Below are positions 42,731 through 51,835 of a DNA stretch of 64,000 nt, piece after piece. Origin of the DNA: Neolewinella xylanilytica (GTDB taxonomy: Bacteria > Bacteroidota > Bacteroidia > Chitinophagales > Saprospiraceae); contig NZ_PTJC01000006.1 of the NCBI RefSeq assembly GCF_002934605.1, forward strand, positions 1,550,001 through 1,614,000, read 5' to 3'. Below the pieces are notes generated by a model. The model ran no database searches. It was given only the letters and a program-made list of their open reading frames with translations, and was not told the DNA's origin. Position numbers and translations under genes: made by a program. How positions within the stretch are numbered: the first letter of the stretch is position 1; each line of letters begins with the position of its first letter.

Positions 42731-43435
42731 ATGTATCTTTCTAACTTCCTATTACTCCTCCAAGCTCAGGGCGAAATCAACCTCGACCCGGTAGAACCGG
42801 CCATCGAAAGTGAAAGCCTGATGGACGTTTTGCTCGAGTCGGGCCTGCTTACCCTCGTCATTGTGGGTATTTTGCTGTTGCTCTTCGTCATCGCGCTCTA
42901 CATCTTCTCCGAGCGGTACATCACCATCAAGGCGGCCGGGTCCGACGACGAGGGGTTCATGGAGCGGATCCGCAGAGAGATCTCCTCCGGTAACATGGCC
43001 AACGCCCGTGCGCTTTGTACCACCACCGATAGCCCGGTAGCCCGGATGGTGGATAAGGGACTGCAACGGATCGGCCGGCCCCTCCGCGACATCGACGCCG
43101 CCGTCGAAAACGTCGGCAACCTGGAGGTGTTTCGCCTGGAAAGGGGGCTCAGCACCCTGGCCAGTATTGCCGGCGCCGCTCCCATGATCGGTTTTTTCGG
43201 GACCGTTACCGGTATGATCGATGCTTTCTACGAAATGTCGAATGCCCAAAACATTACCCCCGACGTGCTAGCCGGCGGTATTTATTCCGCGCTGCTGACT
43301 ACCGCAGCGGGGCTGTTTATCGGTATCCTGGCCTTCGTCGGATACAACCTGCTCGTAGCTCAGGTCGAACGGGTAGTCTATAAGATGGAGCGCTCGACCA
43401 CCGAATTCATGGATCTCCTCCAGGAACCCGGGTAG
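42731..43435 (+). CDS. exbB: ExbB/TolQ/MotA family proton channel
   Basis: The 234-residue protein has three transmembrane helices (GLLTLVIVGILLLLFVIALYIF; LASIAGAAPMIGFFGTVTGMIDAF; GIYSALLTTAAGLFIGILAFVGYNLL), the second with the conserved GxxGTVxGM-type motif. With ExbD it uses the proton motive force to energise TonB-dependent transport, or Tol-type envelope work. Two ExbD genes follow at 41 and 12 bp. Confidence 0.95.
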   Translation: MYLSNFLLLLQAQGEINLDPVEPAIESESLMDVLLESGLLTLVIVGILLLLFVIALYIFSERYITIKAAGSDDEGFMERIRREISSGNMANARALCTTTDSPVARMVDKGLQRIGRPLRDIDAAVENVGNLEVFRLERGLSTLASIAGAAPMIGFFGTVTGMIDAFYEMSNAQNITPDVLAGGIYSALLTTAAGLFIGILAFVGYNLLVAQVERVVYKMERSTTEFMDLLQEPG

Positions 43436-43476
43436 GGAGCTCCGACTAACGGCTCCCGCAGCCAAGCCAACAAACT

Positions 43477-43878
43477 ATGGGCCTTAAACGAGCGAACAAA
43501 GCGAATGCGCAATTCAATATGTCCTCCCTTACGGACATTATCTTTCTATTGCTCATTTTCTTCATGCTGACCTCTAACTTCGTGCAAATTCGGCCCTTCG
43601 ACCTCCCCGAGTCCGATAGTCAGACCGTAGCTCCCACCAACATCGTGGTGGAACTGGAAAAGTCCGGAGCAATCCGGGTGAACAACATCGAAGTGAGCGA
43701 AAGCGTCATGCTACGGGCGCTCGGTGACGCCCTGGAGGAGGTGAACGACCAGGCTTCGGCCACGGTCACCATCGTAGCCGAAACGGGCGTACCCTTCAGC
43801 CGGATCACCCCGGTCATGAACCTCGCGGCCCAACGGCGTGCCCGCGCCATCATTGCCACCCAGCCCCGGCGGGGATAA
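43477..43878 (+). CDS. exbD: ExbD/TolR family protein 1
   Basis: A 133-residue protein with one transmembrane helix starting SSLTDIIFLLLIFFMLTSNF (the Asp is the likely proton-carrying residue) and a periplasmic domain. The following gene is a paralogue with nearly the same N-terminus (AQFNMSSLTDIIFLLLIFF and AEFNMSSLTDIIFLLLIFF). Confidence 0.94.
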   Translation: MGLKRANKANAQFNMSSLTDIIFLLLIFFMLTSNFVQIRPFDLPESDSQTVAPTNIVVELEKSGAIRVNNIEVSESVMLRALGDALEEVNDQASATVTIVAETGVPFSRITPVMNLAAQRRARAIIATQPRRG

Positions 43879-43890
43879 ACTATCGAAATT

Positions 43891-44286
43891 ATGGCACTCC
43901 GGAAAAGATCGAAAGTCAGCGCGGAATTCAATATGTCTTCCCTGACCGACATCATCTTCCTCTTGCTGATCTTTTTCATGCTCACCTCTACGGTGGTAGC
44001 ACCGAACGCGCTGAACCTCAAGCTCCCCGGTCGCAGCGATACACCCGCCAGCCCCGATGCCCGTCAATTGGATGAGGTACGCATTGACGCGGAGGGTAGC
44101 CTGTATTACAACGATCTTCGCATCAGTGCGAGCGAGCTGGAAAGTCAACTATCCGGCCGCGCCGGCACCGGTTACAGTATGCTCATCGCTCCTGATCGGG
44201 AGGCGCCCGTGGAGGGCGTAGTAACCGTAATGGATCTGGCCATGCGGCTGGATATCAACGGGGTGCTCGCCGCGGAGCAGGAATGA
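43891..44286 (+). CDS. exbD: ExbD/TolR family protein 2
   Basis: A 131-residue paralogue of the preceding protein with the same TM segment (SSLTDIIFLLLIFFMLTSTV) and a periplasmic domain ending DLAMRLDINGVLAAEQE. Pairs of ExbD genes after ExbB are common in Bacteroidota. Its 3' end overlaps the convergent gene at 44149-44733 by 138 bp. Confidence 0.94.
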   Translation: MALRKRSKVSAEFNMSSLTDIIFLLLIFFMLTSTVVAPNALNLKLPGRSDTPASPDARQLDEVRIDAEGSLYYNDLRISASELESQLSGRAGTGYSMLIAPDREAPVEGVVTVMDLAMRLDINGVLAAEQE

Positions 44287-44733
44287 AGCTACTTTGGCTT
44301 CGCGGCGTAGCGTAATGGAACCCGGTATGCAGCGGCCGTATTCGCTGCTGCCCCACCAGGGTCCGTTCAGCACCAAGTTCCCGTCGCGGTACGCCAGGCG
44401 CAGCTCATAATCTTTCATACACCAAGATACCTCCAAACCGGCCTTGTTATTGCGGAGGATTTCACTTTCCGTGATTCGCCAACTGCCGGAGCCGGTTTGG
44501 TAACCGCTCAGCCGCATTTCGGCGTGCAGGTCTCCGAGCTGCACGTAAGCTTTCCCCTTGACTACGGGCCCGATCTGCTCCAGGTCGAAATATAAATCGA
44601 AGCGGTCGGCTATACCTCCTTCATTCTGATACAGGGTGCCCGTCCATATCCCGCTTAGATCCGGTTCGAATTGGGCTTGAAGGGCTGTAGTTAGGAAGAG
44701 CGATAAAAGGGCGGGGAGCAGAGTGCGTAGCAT
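44149..44733 (-). CDS. Secreted beta-rich protein, overlapping exbD2
   Basis: The 194-residue product has a signal peptide (MLRTLLPALLSLFLTTALQAQ) and a compact beta-barrel-like domain (FEPDLSGIWTGTLYQNEGG...YFDLEQIGPVVKGKAYVQLGDLHAEMRLSGYQ...SWRITESEILRNNKAGLEVSW...PGSITLRR), which recalls lipocalin-like folds. The domain ends near residue 148; the last 45 residues (VASFLLRGEHPVDIQPHG...GAGAAG) are antisense to exbD2 and probably an extension caused by loss of an earlier stop. Function is unknown. Confidence 0.75.
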   Translation of the reverse strand: MLRTLLPALLSLFLTTALQAQFEPDLSGIWTGTLYQNEGGIADRFDLYFDLEQIGPVVKGKAYVQLGDLHAEMRLSGYQTGSGSWRITESEILRNNKAGLEVSWCMKDYELRLAYRDGNLVLNGPWWGSSEYGRCIPGSITLRREAKVASFLLRGEHPVDIQPHGQIHYGYYALHGRLPIRSDEHTVTGAGAAG

Positions 44734-44833
44734 GGACCAGGATGAAAATGCACGGAAATTTAGACGTTAGGCCACGTTTATTCCCGCAGGTGGATCACAG
44801 TAGTATATCGAGTTGATTTTCAGAGCGAATTTC

Positions 44834-44854
44834 AAGCCCTGGGGAAAATCCCCG
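44834..44854. terminator. Terminator hairpin 1 upstream of the OmpA gene stop
   Basis: AAGCCC-T-GGGG, AAAA, TCCCC-G-GGGCTT, followed by a T run. Confidence 0.7.
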
Positions 44855-44871
44855 GGGCTTTTTTCTTGCGT

Positions 44872-44907
44872 AAAAAAGCCCCCCGGAAACGGATTCCGGG
44901 GGGCTTT
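44872..44907. terminator. Terminator of the OmpA-family gene
   Basis: AAAGCCCCCCGGAA and TTCCGGGGGGCTTT pair perfectly over 14 bp with loop ACGGA; on the minus strand it is followed by T residues. It lies 23 bp after the stop of the minus-strand gene. Confidence 0.85.
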
Positions 44908-44929
44908 AATGATTGCTGACCGACGGTGC

Positions 44930-46495
44930 TTAGTTTCCGTCGCCGTCCATCATGTTGTTTTGGATCTCCGGAACGTCAACTCCTTCGGGGGCGGGGTCTT
45001 CCGTGGCATCGCCCTGGCCGGTTAGGAATTCAACGCGGCGGTTGGTGCGGCTGCGGTCCAGGGGCACGATTGCTTCGTCTTCGCCCCGGTATTGCAGGAT
45101 CAGCCGCTCCCGGCCGATGTTGTGTTCGGACACCAGGTGACGAATGACGTTGTAAGCCCGCATATAGCTGAGCTTCTGGTTGAACTCGGGATTACCGACC
45201 CGGTCCGTGTAGCCCCGTACGATGACCCGCATGGCAGGGTTCGCCTGCAGTACTCGGGCAACGCTGGCCAACATTCCGTAGTCATCGTAGGCGATTTCGG
45301 AAGCGTTCAGCGGGAAATATAGCATCGGCAGGTAGATAGCACCGTTGGGAGAGTTCACCATGGTGGTGGCGTTCATGATGCCGTCACGTTCGATAACGCG
45401 TTCGATCCGGTCGTCGACGATGGAAGTCACTTCGTCTTCGGTCAGTCCGCGGTCCATCCGCTCGATGACGACACCGTCGGCGTTGATCTGCTCACCTTCC
45501 CGGGGGGGGAAGAAGGGTTCCAGGTCCCGGTAGTCGGGCACACCGTCTTTGTCGCTGTCCAGCGTGCGGCCGCGGCTGTCGACGGGAACGTCGGCGGGGG
45601 TGTCGGGCTCCTGGTCGACGGAATCGACGATGCCGTCACCGTCCGAGTCGGTAGTAGCGGCATCCACGCGGCGGTTCAGGTTGCTGATATCTTCCTTCAG
45701 CGGGCTGAAGGCGTTGGTCCAGTAGCGGGGTTCGGCGCGGGTGGAGGAGTTGCCGATATTGAAATTAACGGCGAGGCCGAAAACATTGAGTACGTCACGG
45801 AAAGTGCTGGCGCTGTAGCCGTCCATGAGGTCGGCGCGGTTGCCGAGGGGGATAAGGGCCTGGTATTCCAGTCCGATATTGATTTTTTCGTTGATGCGGT
45901 AGCTGACACCTCCACCGGCGGCGGCGTTGGTGCGGAATTCACTATCGATCATGCCGTTTCTGCCCTCCTGCCAGGTTTGGTTGTCGCCGGAGCAGCCGAA
46001 GCGCGAAGCTTCATCATTGCACTGAAATTCGGTGCTCACGAAATTGAAGCCGGCACCGGCCATAAGGAAGACGTTCCAATTACGGGTGTCACCCTTCAGC
46101 AGGAAGTTATTCAGGGTGACTACACCGAAGGCGGTACCGCCGATCCAGTCTGCCTCGAAACGACGGTTGCCATCACCCGCGTCAAATTCGGCATCGCCCT
46201 TTGATTTAGCGTATAGCGCGTCGAGGCGGAGCGAGAATAAGTGATCCAGCGATTTACGCGCGTGAATACCCACACCATATCCAAACTTGGCGTCGACGTC
46301 GCTTGACATGGTCGAAGCGTAAGGCGAGATACCCAACTCCAGCATGGTAGGCTGGTCGCGCTTCATTTCAATGGTTTGGGAGGTCGACTCTACAGTATAA
46401 GTGGTGTCAGCGTCGGAGAGCGGGGTACCCTGCGCAAAAGTTGCTCCGCACAAGCAAAGCAGCAGGCCGGTAATGGATGATCTCAAGAAGTTCAT
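44930..46495 (-). CDS. OmpA-family outer-membrane protein with TSP3 calcium-binding repeats
   Basis: The 521-residue protein has a signal peptide (ITGLLLCLCGATFAQ), an eight-stranded barrel (about residues 45-255; YGVGIHARKSLDHLFSLRLDALY, VSYRINEKINIGLEYQALIPLG), thrombospondin type 3 repeats (DSDGDGIVDSVDQEPDTP and DSDKDGVPDYRDLEP, about 282-332), and an OmpA domain (about 390-500; LPMLYFPLNASEIAYDDY, VIVRGYTDRVGNPEFNQKLSYMRAYNVIRHL) that binds peptidoglycan. It ends in an acidic tail. It is probably an abundant structural protein. Confidence 0.94.
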   Translation of the reverse strand: MNFLRSSITGLLLCLCGATFAQGTPLSDADTTYTVESTSQTIEMKRDQPTMLELGISPYASTMSSDVDAKFGYGVGIHARKSLDHLFSLRLDALYAKSKGDAEFDAGDGNRRFEADWIGGTAFGVVTLNNFLLKGDTRNWNVFLMAGAGFNFVSTEFQCNDEASRFGCSGDNQTWQEGRNGMIDSEFRTNAAAGGGVSYRINEKINIGLEYQALIPLGNRADLMDGYSASTFRDVLNVFGLAVNFNIGNSSTRAEPRYWTNAFSPLKEDISNLNRRVDAATTDSDGDGIVDSVDQEPDTPADVPVDSRGRTLDSDKDGVPDYRDLEPFFPPREGEQINADGVVIERMDRGLTEDEVTSIVDDRIERVIERDGIMNATTMVNSPNGAIYLPMLYFPLNASEIAYDDYGMLASVARVLQANPAMRVIVRGYTDRVGNPEFNQKLSYMRAYNVIRHLVSEHNIGRERLILQYRGEDEAIVPLDRSRTNRRVEFLTGQGDATEDPAPEGVDVPEIQNNMMDGDGN

Positions 46496-46594
46496 GAAAG
46501 TGATTCTAGCAAGTTTGTTAGCGGATAGATGGGTCTCTGATCCAGTTTATATAGGGTAAAGGTACTGCTTGTTTAGAAAAGCCCCTACAATCTT

Positions 46595-46602
46595 TACCTT
46601 TG
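46595..46602 (+). promoter_or_regulatory. Promoter -7 box (TACCTTTG) of the ureohydrolase-like gene
   Basis: Exact TAnnTTTG, 15 bp before the ATG at 46618. A TTG at 46569-46571 lies 23 bp upstream. It makes the in-frame TTG at 46600 an unlikely start. Confidence 0.65.
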
Positions 46603-46617
46603 AGCGCCAATTCACTT

Positions 46618-47703
46618 ATGTACGCTCCCTGGTTACAGTCCGATTATCTCCCCCAACCCGGCCACGCCCCGGAATCGTTTGGCTATCACCTGCTCCAGAC
46701 CGCTAAATCGGAAGCCAAAGTCGCCATCATCGGGATGCACCCGGCGTGGGCGGATCAGGTGCGGGACTGTCTCTACGGGCACTTCTGGGATCACGGGGAC
46801 CTGCAGGTTGCCGATCTCGGAAATTTGCGAAAACCCTCCGTCGATTTCGCCATCCCCCTTCTGAAGGAACTTTACGTATCCGGCATCCTTCCTGTGCTGA
46901 TTGGCGCTTCCCCCCTCCTGGCGGAAGCCCAGTACCTGGCCTTCGCAGAAGTGAATCGGGAAGTGGGGATATGCAGTATCGACAGCAAGCTGCGACTGAG
47001 TTACGAAGCCGCTGCGGAAGGCGATCGGCGATTTTTAGACCGGGCCGTTCACCGGACCAACTCTCCCGCCTTTCACCTCGCCCACCTTGGCGATCAACGC
47101 CATCTCTCCGATCCCCGGCTCGACCTCCTGTTTCTGAGCAGGCATTTTGAGCGATATCCCCTGGGTAAAAGCCGGTCCGACCTCAGAGATCTGGAGCCCG
47201 CCATCCGGGATGTCGACCTGACCGTCCTGAATATCAATGCCGTTTTAGCCGCGGAGGCTCCGAGCCAATCGGAAATCGCCCCGTCCGGATTTTCCCTGCA
47301 GGAAGCCGGTCAACTCGCCTACTACGCCGGGAACAGCGATCGGCTCGCTTCCTTCGGGATATATGGCGCGCAACCCATTGGCCAGAACCAACCGGATCGC
47401 CTGACCGCGGCCGCTTACGCCCAGCTCATCTGGTACTTCCTGCACGGAGTCAGTCGGCGGCATGCCGATTTTCCGACTACCGCCACCGGACTCGTCGAAT
47501 ACGTGGTCGACAGCAAGGTTAACGATCGCTTCGTATTCTGGCGGTCACCCCGTAGCGACCGCTGGTGGGTTCAGGTGCCCATCGACAAGGCGACGGGGGA
47601 GGTGCGCAACCGCCTGGTCTCTTGCAGTTACGCCGATTACGTTGCCGCCAGTAGTGCCGGGGAACTCCCCGAACGGCTATTCCACGCCTTCTCTCGCTAC
47701 TGA
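46618..47703 (+). CDS. Ureohydrolase (arginase/formimidoylglutamase) fold protein lacking metal-binding motifs
   Basis: The 361-residue protein follows the Bacteroidota arginase-like family: AKVAIIGMHPAWADQVRDCLY, LPVLIGASPLLAEAQYLAFAEVNREVGICSIDSKL, then LTVLNINAVLAAEAPSQSEIAPSGFSLQEAGQLAYYAGNSDRLASFGIYGAQP, AQLIWYFLHGVSRRHADFP and a tail with VFWRSPRSDRWWVQVP. In active ureohydrolases the corresponding segments read GGDH, DAHxD and SxDxD; here they are GASP, IDSKL and LNIN, so the Mn ligands appear to be gone. It may be a regulatory or structural relative rather than an enzyme. The ATG at 46618 is chosen because a promoter box overlaps the earlier TTG. Confidence 0.85.
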   Translation: MYAPWLQSDYLPQPGHAPESFGYHLLQTAKSEAKVAIIGMHPAWADQVRDCLYGHFWDHGDLQVADLGNLRKPSVDFAIPLLKELYVSGILPVLIGASPLLAEAQYLAFAEVNREVGICSIDSKLRLSYEAAAEGDRRFLDRAVHRTNSPAFHLAHLGDQRHLSDPRLDLLFLSRHFERYPLGKSRSDLRDLEPAIRDVDLTVLNINAVLAAEAPSQSEIAPSGFSLQEAGQLAYYAGNSDRLASFGIYGAQPIGQNQPDRLTAAAYAQLIWYFLHGVSRRHADFPTTATGLVEYVVDSKVNDRFVFWRSPRSDRWWVQVPIDKATGEVRNRLVSCSYADYVAASSAGELPERLFHAFSRY

Positions 47704-48044
47704 GTCAGCGTTGCGACCGCTTTACCGGGAAGAGGGTCGTTGGCCACGCGGTCATTGTTAAAGTTTAAAGGTAAATGGCAATATCTGCTGCCGTGGAGGC
47801 GATATGTTAGTAGGTCGGGGTGAAGCCCCCGACGTGTTGTCTTATCGGCCCCGAACGGGTCGTTGATTTTGGATTATTTATCTCCTGGTCAATTCATTGC
47901 CAGCGTCTCTCGAAAGAAAAAATTCCTTGCCGGGATGGTCACAGCCCCCGGAATTTATCACGCTGCCGCTTATCGGTACGTGGGGAAATTTGATATTTCT
48001 TACGATCGGACCCGACAGGATTGGCTGAAACGTATAGTTTCTGC
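47704..48044. other. Intergenic region with one hairpin, no gene seen
   Basis: The 341 bp contain GTCGGGG-TGAAGC-CCCCGAC (47814-47833), a 7-bp stem that may end the preceding transcript, and A/T-rich sequence near 47990. Short open frames here have no recognisable product. Confidence 0.5.
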
Positions 48045-51000
48045 ATGTCCAACTTTACCAAGCTTTTGCTCCTGATAACACTAGGTTTAACTACGCTCGA
48101 CCTGAGCGGCCAAACCAGTTGTGGACAAGACGAACCCTTCCTGCTACCGCCCACCAGTACGTTCTGCGCGGACTCGGATGGATTCGTGACCGTAAGTTTT
48201 AAAATTTACAACAACGGCGACCCCGGTACCTACCGGGTAAATTTTCCGGATGGAACCGATACCGTTTACCTCGGGGTGGTCAACACCGTCACCGTGGAAA
48301 AGCGATTTCTGTTTAATTGCCAGTCACCACCCGGTAAACCGGCGCCACCGCGGGCGGGTGCACTGTACTACGAATACTCCGGCGCCCTCACGGTCGTGCG
48401 CGAAGACTGCGTCGACGAACGCGGCGACAATCAGAAGGGTACCTACGATTTTCGCGTCGTACCCAACCCGATCAACGAAATCACCTATAGCGACGTAAAA
48501 TGCGTCGAAGCCCCCTTCGAGGTAAACTTTAACGCCAAGCTTTGCTCCGAAGAGTTGGCCGAATCCTTTCAGTGGTACGTCGACGGCGTCATGGTGGACG
48601 GGGCTACGAACCCCAGCCTCCGCCACGTCTTCGACACCCCGGGAACCCATACGGTCGCGATCGAAGTAGAAACCTTCAAGGGGTGCGCCGTGTACCGCCG
48701 AAACCAGGGTTTCACGATTGATGCCTCTCCGGTGGTAACGGTCTCGTACACGCTGGATTCCACCCAGCTATGTAATGACGACATTCAGATCATTCCCAAT
48801 AATCAGTATAAGTACGCCAATAAGTACCAGTGGAGCACCACCTCTCCGGGTGTGACCTTCAGCGATGCATCGGCTCCCAATCCGGTGATCAACATCAGTA
48901 ACGATAAAGCAGGCCTGCGCACCATCACCGTGGAAGCCAGCAATGGCGTTTGCTCCGGAGTGAAAAAGACCATCACGGTAGAAACCCAGCGCGGCCAGCA
49001 GATCGACATGCCAGAAGAAATCATCACCTGTACGGGATATGTCTTGCAGCTCTGTGAATACCTGAATTATACCCCCACGCCGGAAAGCATCAGTTGGAGC
49101 GCCAACAAGCCTGGAGTGCACTTCAGCGACCCCAATGCAGCCTGCCCGACCGTCACCTTCGACACCGACGATGAATACCTACTGATGGCTTCGGGCTTCG
49201 ATGCCTGTGGAGAGCGTTACGATATTCCGGTCGACGTTCGCGTCCGCGACGGCGCCCGCCTGCAGATCGATTTTAGCTCCATCGATACCCTCTGCACGGT
49301 CGATCCCGCCATCAATCTGCTGGATTACATCGTCCCGGCGGAAAACGTGAGCCGCATTACCGGCAACGGGGTGGTCAACAACATTTTCGACCCATCCGCG
49401 GTAGCCGGTACGACGCCGCTCACGGTGATAGACAGTTGCGGAGCAGCATACGAGGTATCCATCTACGTTATCCCCCAGGAAGTCTACAATGGCATCGATC
49501 CAACCATCTGCCAGGGTGACACCGTTGACCTGGCGGGCGGACAGCCCGGCACCTATTCCGGCACCGGGGTCAAAGACGGGGTTTTTTACTCCGATGGACT
49601 TAGTGTAGGTACCTACCGCATCGCGTTTTCCAGCTTGACGTACTGCGGGGGAGAAGATACCGTCAGCATTACCGTCCAGGAATATCCGCGCGCCGATTTC
49701 GTCGTGCTCGGTGACAGTTGCGCCCCCGGTGCCCTGGGCAGTATCTATGCCGGCTTGGATCCGCTCTTCGTCGAGAGCCGGTCAACCGCCCGGAGCCTTT
49801 GCTTCAGTGTTCTCGAGACCGGCCAACAGGCGTGCGGAAGGGAAAAAGCAAAATTCGTTTTCGCCACGGCGGGTGTTTATACCCTCCAGCAGGTAGTAGC
49901 CTTCCCCGGGGGAGGTTGCAGCGACACCTTGCGGAAAGTGATTGAGGTAATCATGCCGCCGGTTATCGACCATGGGTTCGTGATGGACAGTACGTCCTGT
50001 GATTCGCTGCAAATCGACTTCGCCGCCGGTATACACCATCCCGGAGTAACCTACGATTGGAAATTTTCCAATCTCGATTTCAGCGCTGACTCGACCCCCC
50101 ACCTGGAATTGCTCCGGCCGCTTGCCCCGGAAGTACTCGGCGTCAAGATTGCCGTGGAAAACGCCTGCTACGTCTCCGAAGATACCTTCGGTGTAGCCCT
50201 TCCCCAGCGCTTCCGGGTCTCCTTCAGTGTCCTCAACGACAACAACACCATTTGTTCCGACGATACGGTGTTCCTAGCAAACACCTCCGTGAATGCCCAC
50301 AATTACCGGGTCACCTTTCCGGACGGACGCCAACAAACGCAGCTACCCCGAAGCCTGGTCCTGCAAAACTTCGGAACTACCGTGCTGAGCTATCCCATAA
50401 GACTGGAAGGTTCAAATACCAGCTGCCCCGATGAGGTAGCGTACGATACCGTTCACGTGCTGCCGATTACCACCGAAGCGGCCTTCGGACTGGCCTACGA
50501 CAACGTGTGTTCCTCCGGTGCCATCGAACTTACTAACGCCTCCACTCCCGGCGCCCTCACCTTTGTGGATTGGGGTGACGGCAGCAGCCCACAGTACATC
50601 GATGACCTAGAAACGCTGACGCACAGGTATCAGACGGACAAGGATCGGACCTTCAAGATCTCGCTGGCCGCCCAATTGTGTGGTATCGACACCTTCCGGC
50701 GAAACGTAACGGTGAGACCTTCTCCGGACGCCTCCTTCGACGTGACGGCCGCAGAGGCCAACTGCGTCGGCCGGGAAATGATCTTCCAATCCACGGCAGC
50801 CCAAAAACCGCATAGCTATACCTGGGACTTTGGCGACGGAACGGGGTCGAGCCGCTTCAGCGACACCCACAGATACGCCAATACCGGTACCTACCGCGTG
50901 TACGCTAAAGCGGTGAGCCGTAACGGCTGTTCGGCCGTCGATAGCCTGGACCTCACCATCGGCGATTACGACGGTCCCGCCTGGGATGTCACGACGCCCG

Positions 51001-51758
51001 CATCGGTGTGCGAAGACGCCCTGTTCGGCCTTGATCTCCGGGCCCCGCAGACCGGATGGACGATCGATTACGGCAACGGCTTAGTGTCCCAGTCCCCCAT
51101 CGATCAGCCCTACAGCAAAGCGGGAAAGTATACCCTCAAACTGCGTGCCACCTCGGCAAACGGTTGCTCCCGCGACAGCAGTGCCGTGGTAGCCGTACAG
51201 ACCGGATTCGAGGCAAAGATCCAGACGGAATCAGCCCGGACCATCGTAGAATTGGGCGACGAGCTCGACCTCGACGTACACATCACGCCCCCCCGCAACA
51301 TTACGGAGCTTGCCTGGACGGGCGACAGCATCTACAACCGGTTTTCGCCCTTCACTACCGCGCTACCGATCAACGACGGATTTTATACCATCCACCTTAC
51401 CGATACCAACGGCTGTACCGCCTCGGATTCGATTCGCGTGATAGTCAATAAGGATTACGAAGAGCGCGTGTTCGTGCCGAACATTTTCAGTCCGAACGGC
51501 GACGGCTACAACGACCGCTTTGGATTCGAGGTGAAAAGCCACACCGTGGAACGGGTGAAATACCTACGCGTGATTTCGCGCTACGGTGCGGTCGTGTACG
51601 AATGCCAAGATTGCCAAGCCTCCAGTAGCGGAGAAGGGTGGGACGGAACAGTGGCCGGAAGGCCCGTAGAGCAAAGTGTCTATATCTGGGCGGCCGAAGT
51701 CGAGTTTATCGACGGAAGCAGCCAGCTATTTACTGGCGATGTGACGCTATTGCGTTAA
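48045..51758 (+). CDS. Giant secreted protein with PKD domains and T9SS type B (gliding motility-associated) C-terminal domain
   Basis: The protein of about 1237 residues has a signal peptide (FTKLLLLITLGLTTLDLSGQ), a series of immunoglobulin-like modules with paired Cys, PKD-like domains (for example FQWYVDGVMVDG near residue 180, FVDWGDGSSPQY near 838, YTWDFGDGTGSSRFSDTHRYANTGTYRVYAKAVS near 925), and a C-terminal gliding-motility-associated domain (about 1142-1237; VFVPNIFSPNGDGYNDRFGFEVK, VISRYGAVVYECQDCQ, GWDGTVAGRPVEQSVYIWAAEVEFIDG). This C-terminus is the type B T9SS sorting signal, so the protein goes to the surface or medium and may act as adhesin. The ATG at 48045 is chosen because it begins the signal peptide. 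Confidence 0.92.
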   Translation: MSNFTKLLLLITLGLTTLDLSGQTSCGQDEPFLLPPTSTFCADSDGFVTVSFKIYNNGDPGTYRVNFPDGTDTVYLGVVNTVTVEKRFLFNCQSPPGKPAPPRAGALYYEYSGALTVVREDCVDERGDNQKGTYDFRVVPNPINEITYSDVKCVEAPFEVNFNAKLCSEELAESFQWYVDGVMVDGATNPSLRHVFDTPGTHTVAIEVETFKGCAVYRRNQGFTIDASPVVTVSYTLDSTQLCNDDIQIIPNNQYKYANKYQWSTTSPGVTFSDASAPNPVINISNDKAGLRTITVEASNGVCSGVKKTITVETQRGQQIDMPEEIITCTGYVLQLCEYLNYTPTPESISWSANKPGVHFSDPNAACPTVTFDTDDEYLLMASGFDACGERYDIPVDVRVRDGARLQIDFSSIDTLCTVDPAINLLDYIVPAENVSRITGNGVVNNIFDPSAVAGTTPLTVIDSCGAAYEVSIYVIPQEVYNGIDPTICQGDTVDLAGGQPGTYSGTGVKDGVFYSDGLSVGTYRIAFSSLTYCGGEDTVSITVQEYPRADFVVLGDSCAPGALGSIYAGLDPLFVESRSTARSLCFSVLETGQQACGREKAKFVFATAGVYTLQQVVAFPGGGCSDTLRKVIEVIMPPVIDHGFVMDSTSCDSLQIDFAAGIHHPGVTYDWKFSNLDFSADSTPHLELLRPLAPEVLGVKIAVENACYVSEDTFGVALPQRFRVSFSVLNDNNTICSDDTVFLANTSVNAHNYRVTFPDGRQQTQLPRSLVLQNFGTTVLSYPIRLEGSNTSCPDEVAYDTVHVLPITTEAAFGLAYDNVCSSGAIELTNASTPGALTFVDWGDGSSPQYIDDLETLTHRYQTDKDRTFKISLAAQLCGIDTFRRNVTVRPSPDASFDVTAAEANCVGREMIFQSTAAQKPHSYTWDFGDGTGSSRFSDTHRYANTGTYRVYAKAVSRNGCSAVDSLDLTIGDYDGPAWDVTTPASVCEDALFGLDLRAPQTGWTIDYGNGLVSQSPIDQPYSKAGKYTLKLRATSANGCSRDSSAVVAVQTGFEAKIQTESARTIVELGDELDLDVHITPPRNITELAWTGDSIYNRFSPFTTALPINDGFYTIHLTDTNGCTASDSIRVIVNKDYEERVFVPNIFSPNGDGYNDRFGFEVKSHTVERVKYLRVISRYGAVVYECQDCQASSSGEGWDGTVAGRPVEQSVYIWAAEVEFIDGSSQLFTGDVTLLR

Positions 51759-51796
51759 CATCCGTGTGACCAGAGTAGATATTTCCCTGTGTTGAG

Positions 51797-51829
51797 AAGG
51801 CCTGCCGGTTACGGCGGGCCTTTCTTTTT
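51797..51829. terminator. Terminator between the giant secreted protein gene and manA
   Basis: AAGGCCTGCCG, GTTA, CGGCGGGCCTT, followed by TCTTTTT. It serves the plus-strand gene and may act for the convergent manA. Confidence 0.8.
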
Positions 51830-51835
51830 ACCTGG

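Noticed and set aside
46600-46617. TTG start for the ureohydrolase-like gene
   Set aside because: The TTG overlaps the TACCTTTG promoter box, so transcription begins after it; the ATG at 46618 is used.
47863-48075. Small open frame of 70 codons before the giant secreted protein
   Set aside because: TTG start, no promoter, overlaps the start of the next gene in another frame, and no recognisable features.
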